DNA of 12,871 nt from Candidatus Ulvibacter alkanivorans (lineage in GTDB: Bacteria; Bacteroidota; Bacteroidia; Flavobacteriales; Flavobacteriaceae), in contig NZ_QOLC01000090.1 of assembly GCF_003333325.1 (NCBI RefSeq), forward strand, positions 1 through 12,871. Direction: 5' to 3'. The position numbers were made by a program, and so were the translations under genes. How positions within the stretch are numbered: position 1 is the first letter of the stretch; each line of letters starts with the position of its first letter. The notes under the pieces are model-generated. The model saw only the letters and a program-made list of their open reading frames with translations. It had not been told where the DNA came from and searched no databases. Below are positions 7,837 to 12,871 of this stretch, one piece after another.

Positions 7837-8531
7837 TTTTTAAAACTGTATTTAAATATCCAGCCTAGAATTTTAACGCCGGCAAAGATAGCACCTTTTA
7901 CCGTTCCCGAAACTTTTGAAACGCCAATTCGGTTGCGATAATGAACGGGTATCTCTGTGTAACTCAATTTTTGTCGTAAAACCTTTAGTTGCATTTCAAC
8001 GGTCCACCCATAAGTTTTGTCTTCCATATGCAATGCTAGCAATTTTTCGTACTTGATGGCGCGAAACGGACCTAGATCGGTGAAACGCGAACCAAAGAAT
8101 AGCTTCATCAAGTTTGTCGCCAACGCATTTCCAAATTTTTGTGGGAACGTCATCGAGCCCTTTTCTCTAAATCGGTCAACACGGGCTCCTACTACAAAAT
8201 CCACATCTTGTTCTATGATCGGCGCAACGATGGCCGTCATTTCTTCTGGGTAGTCGCTATAGTCACCATCTAAGAATACGATAATATCGGGAGCTTCAGT
8301 TTTCTTAGCGATATACGCCATCCCTTTTAGACAGGCATAACCGTATCCTTTTTTTTCTTCGGAAAGTACTGTAGCACCGGCAGATTCTGCCATTTGTTTG
8401 GTCGCATCGGTAGAATTGTTGCTAACGACAATTACTTCCGAAGCAATTGAAGGGATATCACCAATAACTTTGCCTATAGAATCCGCCTCATTATAAGCAG
8501 GAATGATGACATTTATTATAGGCTTATTCAT
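7833..8531 (-). CDS. Soluble GT2 glycosyltransferase, dolichyl/polyprenyl-phosphate sugar synthase-like (DPM-like)
   Basis: This 232-residue protein is a single GT-A domain: I-P-A-Y-N-E-A at 10-16, V-S-N-N-S-T-D at 36-42 and the metal/nucleotide motif F-L-D-G-D-Y-S-D-Y-P-E-E at 86-97. T-D-L-G-P-F-R-A at 151-158 and the W-T-V-E-M segment at 176-180 match the DPM/DPG-synthase group. Those enzymes move mannose or glucose from a nucleotide sugar to a polyprenyl phosphate on the cytoplasmic face. There are no extra membrane domains like those of ArnC or GtrB, only a hydrophobic, basic tail (about 210-232) that may touch the membrane. It is the first gene of a two-gene unit and overlaps the next by ATGA. 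It could supply the lipid-linked donor for the GT-C protein at 2513-3955, which is inference. The sugar is unknown. Confidence 0.88.
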   Translation of the reverse strand: MNKPIINVIIPAYNEADSIGKVIGDIPSIASEVIVVSNNSTDATKQMAESAGATVLSEEKKGYGYACLKGMAYIAKKTEAPDIIVFLDGDYSDYPEEMTAIVAPIIEQDVDFVVGARVDRFREKGSMTFPQKFGNALATNLMKLFFGSRFTDLGPFRAIKYEKLLALHMEDKTYGWTVEMQLKVLRQKLSYTEIPVHYRNRIGVSKVSGTVKGAIFAGVKILGWIFKYSFKK

Positions 8532-8683
8532 TTAAAGAAGGTAGAAAATATTCGTATTTATTGGATGTGAAGCTCCGTTTCTTAGGCGCGCAATATCGTA
8601 AAAATTCTGCCAATAGAAGGTAGGCTAATGTTATAATGCGCAATGTGCTAGAAGATTTTTATTGCTTATAGGTGAAAACGATC
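8532..8683. other. 152-base intergenic gap between two minus-strand units
   Basis: This gap lies between the stop of the membrane ferredoxin gene and the start of the DPM-like gene. It should hold the promoter of the glycosyltransferase pair and the end of the upstream transcript. I find no convincing TAnnTTTG box and no stem followed by a T run. The only repeats are two GCGCAAT words exactly 50 bases apart (8588 and 8638). No open frame of meaningful length is present. Confidence 0.6.
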
Positions 8684-10585
8684 TTAACGTTTGTTCACAT
8701 ATTCCATTAAGTTTACATCGTTCCCCAAGAGGATCTCATTTCCTTCAATTCTGCCATCCAAGGAACCATTTTCTAATTTTAAAACGCCTCTAGGACAAAC
8801 GGCAGCGCAGATACCGCAGCCAACGCAGCTGGATCGTACAATATTTTCACCCTTTTGAGCATAGGCGCGCACATCTATTCCCATTTCACAGTAGGTAGAG
8901 CAGTTTCCGCAGCTAATACATTGTCCACCATTGGTGGTGATCCTAAATCGAGAGAACAATCGTTGTTGGAATCCTAAGATCGCTGCCATCGGGCAACCAA
9001 AGCGACACCAGACACGACTTCCGAAGATGGGGTAAAAACCTACTCCAATGACGCCACTAAACATAGCGCCAATAAGAAATCCGTACGTTTTCCGAAGTTG
9101 ATAGGCATCAAAGAAAAACAGTTTCCCAGGGCTACTAAAATAAGTGAATAGCAGTATGGAGATTACCACAACGAAGTAGCCGATCGCTCCATATTTTGCA
9201 TCTTTTGCCAATTGTTCGCGCTTAAAGAGCATGACCCATGCGAATACCAACGTAAGCAAACCGACCACGAACCAAATAAAAAATTCTTTTGAGATCCAAA
9301 AATTATCGTAGACTACGGTTTTTGCCTCAGCAGGAATCGAAACACTGTTTGTATTCGGACTATCCACCACAAAAGTTGCAGCTTTACCATTCTCGATGTT
9401 GTTAAAGGCTGTTTGATTTTCTGCTTCGGAAACAACGGCGTAGTTTATTGTTATCCCTTCCGTATTAGTGATTTCGGGTGCTGTTTGATTAGGGTCTTTG
9501 TTTATAAAGATCACCGTTGAAGCACCGGCTTTTTGTGCCGCCAAAATTCGTTCGCCTATGGGTTTTCCTTCGGCATTGCTCATAAATACATACGAATTCT
9601 CTAATTGACTATACTCCGAGATGGAAGCCGATTCGTTGCCTTGTAAGTATGTAAAGACCACCGCCGTGGTCATTACGGTTACAAATACCACCACGCTATG
9701 CACAACCCAACGCTCAATTTTCCAGGCAATTTGTCGCTTATCGCTTAAATGACGAAACGGATCTCCTGCTGTTTCGGCGAGACCGCCACAGCCACAAACC
9801 CAACTGCAATACCAGCGTTTTCCGTATTTATACGTAAGGATTGGAGTGATCACTAAAATGGAAAGTATTCCGAAGATGAGCATGATCAAGCCAACATTTC
9901 CTGCACCTAAGAACTCATCGATCTTATAACCGGCAAACAGGTCGTAGTTCAATGGCCAAATGTTTTTTAAGTCGTAATACGGCTGATTGAGGCGTACTAG
10001 TAATTCTGGTATTAAAAATGCAAATCCCAGCTGAAAGAACATCACCGAAATAGTTCTAATGATCTCGTATCTATTATGGCGATATTTAAGAATGAACTTA
10101 ATTCCAAATACCAAGATGGCTAAGGTGTAAAGCGTTCCATACACAAACCATTGGCTTGCCGGATTTCCACTTATCAATTTGCTAAGTGGATCGAATAGAG
10201 CGATAATACCGGTATTACTTCCGTCCTGCGTTAATCCTAAATAGGCCGGAAACCAGTATAAGACAACATAAAATAGGGTTAATGAAATACCAAGTACCCA
10301 CGCCCAAAATCCTCTTGAAGACAACGATTTAAAATACACGCCGTTGTTCTTTATTCCCGCATGTTCATCGGCATAAGTGGCAATCGCGAACCAAATTGTC
10401 CCTGCAGAAATGGAGACCAAAGCAACCGTGAGCCAAAGGGATTGATAGGGTAGCTTAAGGTTAAAAAGTGAAATGCACAAAATTGCCAATCCTACTAGTC
10501 CAACAGTTGTCGCCAACTTTTGTTGCGTATTGATCGTTTTGGGCGGCTCACCCGTTAATGACATGTCTCGTTGAATGCTGCTCAT
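8684..10585 (-). CDS. Membrane ferredoxin, NapH/NosR-like, two 4Fe-4S sites and a large outside insert
   Basis: This 633-residue protein has about ten membrane helices. Two cytoplasmic cysteine motifs typical of NapH/NosR/CcoG proteins are present: W-Y-C-S-W-V-C-G-C at 258-266 and W-C-R-F-G-C-P at 526-532. The C-terminus is a bacterial two-cluster ferredoxin with Cys556, 559, 562, 566 and Cys587, 590, 593, 597, the last followed by Pro. It should carry electrons between a cytosolic donor and the membrane. Between helices at about 295-313 and 434-453 is a loop of about 120 residues that reads G-E-R-I-L-A-A-Q-K-A-G-A-S-T-V-I-F-I-N at 344-362, reminiscent of a PA-type domain. The NosR FMN-binding domain is not evident. 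The ATG overlaps the stop of the FAD oxidoreductase gene (ATGA at 10582-10585), so the two are surely co-expressed. A specific acceptor is not shown. Confidence 0.88.
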   Translation of the reverse strand: MSSIQRDMSLTGEPPKTINTQQKLATTVGLVGLAILCISLFNLKLPYQSLWLTVALVSISAGTIWFAIATYADEHAGIKNNGVYFKSLSSRGFWAWVLGISLTLFYVVLYWFPAYLGLTQDGSNTGIIALFDPLSKLISGNPASQWFVYGTLYTLAILVFGIKFILKYRHNRYEIIRTISVMFFQLGFAFLIPELLVRLNQPYYDLKNIWPLNYDLFAGYKIDEFLGAGNVGLIMLIFGILSILVITPILTYKYGKRWYCSWVCGCGGLAETAGDPFRHLSDKRQIAWKIERWVVHSVVVFVTVMTTAVVFTYLQGNESASISEYSQLENSYVFMSNAEGKPIGERILAAQKAGASTVIFINKDPNQTAPEITNTEGITINYAVVSEAENQTAFNNIENGKAATFVVDSPNTNSVSIPAEAKTVVYDNFWISKEFFIWFVVGLLTLVFAWVMLFKREQLAKDAKYGAIGYFVVVISILLFTYFSSPGKLFFFDAYQLRKTYGFLIGAMFSGVIGVGFYPIFGSRVWCRFGCPMAAILGFQQRLFSRFRITTNGGQCISCGNCSTYCEMGIDVRAYAQKGENIVRSSCVGCGICAAVCPRGVLKLENGSLDGRIEGNEILLGNDVNLMEYVNKR

Positions 10586-11892
10586 AATTGTGCTTTTTCA
10601 AATTGATTGGTGTAGGCTTGTTGTATTTTCGATTCATAAGAATCGTAGAATTCGGGATCGAAATTGGCCTTCTTTAAATTCTTTACTACATAATCGAGCG
10701 AACGGTCTTCGTTAAGCCATTGGTCGATTACGGCATGTTTCATTCGTATTCCAAAGGTGTTGATTCCTAAAAACACTTCCGTTTGTTTGTGGTAAGCAAT
10801 CGTAATGCACCTCAGATCACTAGGGCATTTCCAATGGAACTGTGCTTCATACTCTTTCTTGCGCTCTTCGGAGTTTACCCAGCCATAGGTTTGAAATTCT
10901 ATATCGAAGAATTTTGCACTGTTAAACCAATTTCCGGGATTGTACTCGAAGGTATTACCACAGATCGTTTGTGCTAAGGCTTCTCCCATCATGCGGCCCG
11001 TATACCAAACCGCTTCTACCGGCGGCCGATTGCCAATAGGTTCGCGCTGTTGGGCACAATCGCCAATTGCGTATACATCGGGTATATTTGTCGCTAGTTT
11101 TCGATTTACAAGAATTCCTTTGTCTGTTTCGATCTTAGAATCTTTTAAAAACGCAATATTGGGTGTTACACCTGTAGTGATCCCAACCACGCTACACGGA
11201 ATTTCTTCGCCCTCTTCTTTAGTGAGCACCGCGCGAGCATTGCCGTTGCCATCACCCAGAATTTTATCCAAATTGGTTTTAAGACGCAAGTCGACACCGT
11301 GCGATTCGATATGCCTGGAGATCATTTCTGCTTCTCCCATGGGTAAGGTATTGCTCCAGAAAGCAGGTTCGCGAACCAGCATGGTTACCTGAATTCCGCG
11401 GGTACAAAGCATTTCGGCCATTTCCACGCCTATAAGTCCGCCGCCTACAATTACAGCTCTCGGACATTCGGTATTGTTTGGAGCGTTTCGTTCAAGCGTC
11501 TCAAGATCTTGTTTAGTAACGAGTCCTTGTACACCGTTAAGGTCTAGCCCTTCCCAACCAAACGTATTGGTAGTAGAACCTGTGGCTAAAATCAATGTAT
11601 CGTAGTGCATAGTGTCACCAGTCTCAAATTCTAGTGTTTTAGTATCGGTATGAACGGAGGTGACATAGGCTTTTTTTAACTCCAAACGGTTTTTCTTCCA
11701 GAAAAATGCTTCATAAGGCTCAATATCTGTCCAACGCATATGGCCCATATACACATACATTAATGCGGTCCTAGAAAAAAAATGTTCTGCCTCTGCAGAA
11801 ATAATGGTGATCTTTTTGTCGGAAAGTTTTCGAATATGACGGGCTGCTGTAACGCCGGCAATCCCATTACCAATTATTACGATGTGTTCCAT
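10582..11892 (-). CDS. FAD/NAD(P)H-dependent oxidoreductase, rubredoxin-reductase/NirB-N-terminus type
   Basis: I take the ATG at 11890-11892, giving 436 residues that open M-E-H-I-V-I-I-G-N-G-I-A-G, as is usual for the family. A start at 11937 would add 15 residues ahead of the FAD fold with no homology that I recognise. Motifs in order are the FAD dinucleotide fold G-N-G-I-A-G at 8-13, L-A-T-G-S at 102-106, the NAD(P)H fold V-G-G-G-L-I-G-V-E at 149-157 and the FAD ribityl motif Y-A-I-G-D-C-A at 274-280. Residues about 320-436 form a C-terminal interface domain. There is no CxxC disulfide, so it is not a thioredoxin or glutathione reductase. It should pass electrons from NAD(P)H to a one-electron carrier, and the coupled membrane ferredoxin is the obvious candidate. 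Substrate specificity cannot be fixed from sequence. Confidence 0.9.
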   Translation of the reverse strand: MEHIVIIGNGIAGVTAARHIRKLSDKKITIISAEAEHFFSRTALMYVYMGHMRWTDIEPYEAFFWKKNRLELKKAYVTSVHTDTKTLEFETGDTMHYDTLILATGSTTNTFGWEGLDLNGVQGLVTKQDLETLERNAPNNTECPRAVIVGGGLIGVEMAEMLCTRGIQVTMLVREPAFWSNTLPMGEAEMISRHIESHGVDLRLKTNLDKILGDGNGNARAVLTKEEGEEIPCSVVGITTGVTPNIAFLKDSKIETDKGILVNRKLATNIPDVYAIGDCAQQREPIGNRPPVEAVWYTGRMMGEALAQTICGNTFEYNPGNWFNSAKFFDIEFQTYGWVNSEERKKEYEAQFHWKCPSDLRCITIAYHKQTEVFLGINTFGIRMKHAVIDQWLNEDRSLDYVVKNLKKANFDPEFYDSYESKIQQAYTNQFEKAQL

Positions 11893-11972
11893 AAATTGAA
11901 ATCTTGACGAGTCTGTCGAACTTAAAGGTAATAACATTACAACAATATGAATTAGCTTTAGAAAATTAATTT

Positions 11973-11987
11973 ATTCTTTTAAAGAAT
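11973..11987. repeat. 15-base palindrome in the divergent intergenic region
   Basis: ATTCTTT-T-AAAGAAT has two perfect 7-base arms around one T. It lies 81 bases upstream of the oxidoreductase ATG (11892) and 64 bases before the DUF547 ATG. It could be an operator half of the divergent promoter region, but it is very AT-rich and could arise by chance. Confidence 0.5.
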
Positions 11988-11998
11988 TTTTATTGTTA

Positions 11999-12032
11999 AT
12001 GTAAGTTCTTCTGAAGGAATTACGACTTACAT
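11999..12032. promoter_or_regulatory. Inverted repeat ATGTAAGT-N18-ACTTACAT, possible operator
   Basis: Two perfect 8-base arms (11999-12006 and 12025-12032) are separated by 18 bases in the 159-base gap between divergent genes. The repeat ends 19 bases before the DUF547 ATG, where a repressor would block a promoter. It could also be a short RNA stem in a leader. It has no T run, so it is not a terminator. The pairing is certain and the function is inferred. Confidence 0.55.
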
Positions 12033-12051
12033 ACGGTAATTTGAACTGCTA

Positions 12052-12768
12052 ATGAAACGATCTATTTGTGTTTTTGTCATTCTTGTAGTGTGTGCACTTT
12101 CCGAAGCAACCACTCAAAACCTTCACTCTTTTTTTGATGAAGCCGATGCCTTTTTTTCTAGCTATGTCACAAACGGAAAGATCGATTATAAGGCCATATA
12201 TAGCGAGCCGCAATCCTTACAGTCAGTATTAGAAAAAGCCAGGGAGATCAAGGTCTCAACTTCGAATCCTGACCAATATAAAGCCTTTTGGATCAATGCG
12301 TACAACATAGCGGTCATCAAAGGAATAATTGATAACTACCCTACCAGCTCACCCTTAGCACATCCGGGTTTTTTCGACACGATTACGTACGACTTAGGGG
12401 GTAATACGCTTACACTAAACGATATTGAAAACAAGAAACTACGTGCAGAATTTAATGAGCCTCGATTTCATTTTGTACTTGTTTGCGGCGCTTTGAGTTG
12501 CCCACCCATCATCTCAAAAGCGTATAGACCAGAAACATTAGAGCGACAACTACAACAACAATCATTAAAGGCGATCAATGACCCTAATTTTATCAAGGTT
12601 TCCAAAAACAAGGTGGCGCTTTCCGAAATTTTTAAATGGTATAAAGAAGATTTTGTGACCGATTCGCAAGATGTCATCGGTTTTATAAACCGTTTTCGCG
12701 AAACGAAGATTCCCGCTGGCAGTAAAGTAACTTATTACCCCTACGATTGGAGTTTGAACCGTTTGTAA
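12052..12768 (+). CDS. Secreted DUF547 protein
   Basis: This 238-residue protein starts with a signal peptide (K-R, then a hydrophobic run to about residue 17, likely cut near 20-22). The body has the DUF547 landmarks: K-A-F-W-I-N-A-Y-N at 77-85, F-V-L-V-C-G-A-L-S-C-P-P at 141-152 with Cys145 and Cys150, S-E-I-F-K-W-Y at 191-197 and Y-D-W-S-L-N at 231-236. The conserved Trp, Asn, His and Cys residues look like an enzyme active site, but I know of no proven activity for the family. It should work in the periplasm or outside. It is transcribed away from the oxidoreductase-ferredoxin pair and shares their control region, so a redox or envelope link is possible but unproven. No Shine-Dalgarno is visible. 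A TAATTTG word at 12037 resembles a -7 box but is one base short and very close to the ATG. Confidence 0.87.
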   Translation: MKRSICVFVILVVCALSEATTQNLHSFFDEADAFFSSYVTNGKIDYKAIYSEPQSLQSVLEKAREIKVSTSNPDQYKAFWINAYNIAVIKGIIDNYPTSSPLAHPGFFDTITYDLGGNTLTLNDIENKKLRAEFNEPRFHFVLVCGALSCPPIISKAYRPETLERQLQQQSLKAINDPNFIKVSKNKVALSEIFKWYKEDFVTDSQDVIGFINRFRETKIPAGSKVTYYPYDWSLNRL

Positions 12769-12845
12769 GTGAAAGGTTTTCCTTGCCGTGGTCTGTTTTT
12801 TCTAAGTCGCGGGTAGTAGAAGCAATCTATTTTAATCTAAAAACG

Positions 12846-12871
12846 ATGAAATTATTTATACTGATAATTAT
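12846..12871 (+). CDS. Start of a further gene, cut by the right edge
   Basis: An ATG after A-rich DNA opens M-K-L-F-I-L-I-I before the window ends. Lysine followed by a hydrophobic run suggests a signal peptide or membrane helix. It begins 77 bases after the DUF547 stop on the same strand and may be co-transcribed. Nothing more can be said from eight codons. Confidence 0.5.

Noticed and set aside
8588..8644. Two GCGCAAT words exactly 50 bases apart in the 152-base gap
   Set aside because: Seven-base repeats are expected at appreciable frequency, there is no dyad symmetry between them and no further copy.
10940..11392. 150-codon open frame on the plus strand
   Set aside because: It lies wholly inside the FAD oxidoreductase gene on the opposite strand, resembles no known protein and has no start signals. 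The same holds for the minus-strand frame at 370-741 inside the first gene.
11893..11937. ATG at 11937 as the start of the FAD oxidoreductase
   Set aside because: The 15 extra residues have no recognisable role, and the FAD fold normally starts within a few residues of the first Met, as it does from 11892.
12037..12043. TAATTTG as a -7 promoter box for the DUF547 gene
   Set aside because: It is one base short of TAnnTTTG and only 8 bases from the ATG, which would leave almost no leader. No -33 box is seen.
12773..12784. AAGG-TTTT-CCTT as a terminator after the DUF547 gene
   Set aside because: A 4-base stem is too weak and no T run follows it directly.

Overview
The window looks like chromosomal DNA from a marine-type Flavobacteriaceae member (Bacteroidota). 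The grounds are moderate-to-low GC by eye, almost no Shine-Dalgarno sequences before start codons, lipoproteins with charged residues right after the lipobox cysteine, and several gene types typical of that group: a bacterial deoxyhypusine-synthase-like protein, a GNAT-nitrilase fusion, a PD40 lipoprotein, an M28-PDZ lipoprotein and a DUF547 protein. I cannot name a genus. There are ten complete or nearly complete genes and one gene start. Coding density is very high, and I see no tRNA, rRNA, CRISPR array, transposon or prophage.

Layout. (1) 1-2509, plus strand: a deoxyhypusine-synthase-like enzyme cut by the left edge, then 2 bases later a fused GNAT acetyltransferase and carbon-nitrogen hydrolase. 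This is probably an amine or polyamine module. (2) 2513-5073, minus strand: a PD40 beta-propeller lipoprotein followed by a multi-pass GT-C type glycosyltransferase. (3) 5105-6349, plus strand: a lipoprotein M28 aminopeptidase with a PDZ domain, divergent from the PD40 gene. (4) 6346-8531, minus strand: a DPM-like soluble GT2 overlapping by ATGA a cellulose-synthase-like membrane GT2. (5) 8532-8683: a 152-base gap. (6) 8684-11892, minus strand: an FAD/NAD(P)H oxidoreductase overlapping by ATGA a large membrane ferredoxin of the NapH/NosR kind. (7) 11893-12051: a divergent intergenic region with a perfect 8-base inverted repeat and a separate 15-base palindrome. (8) 12052-12768, plus strand: a secreted DUF547 protein, then the first 8 codons of another gene at 12846.

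How the genes may work together. The first pair may transform a polyamine-like substrate. The three glycosyltransferases make sense as an envelope glycan set: the DPM-like enzyme could charge a polyprenyl phosphate with sugar and the GT-C enzyme could use that donor, while the cellulose-synthase-like enzyme uses a nucleotide sugar. The two divergent lipoproteins would sit at the cell surface. The last minus-strand pair looks like a route for electrons from NAD(P)H through FAD to membrane Fe-S clusters.

Most unusual observations: (a) the octamer TTCCGAAG (either strand) occurs 17 times, far above what composition predicts, and in several codon phases; (b) the deoxyhypusine-synthase-like enzyme keeps the catalytic lysine and the NAD-site acids but has lost residues that hold spermidine in the human enzyme; (c) the membrane ferredoxin carries an extra-cytoplasmic insert that reads like a PA-type domain.
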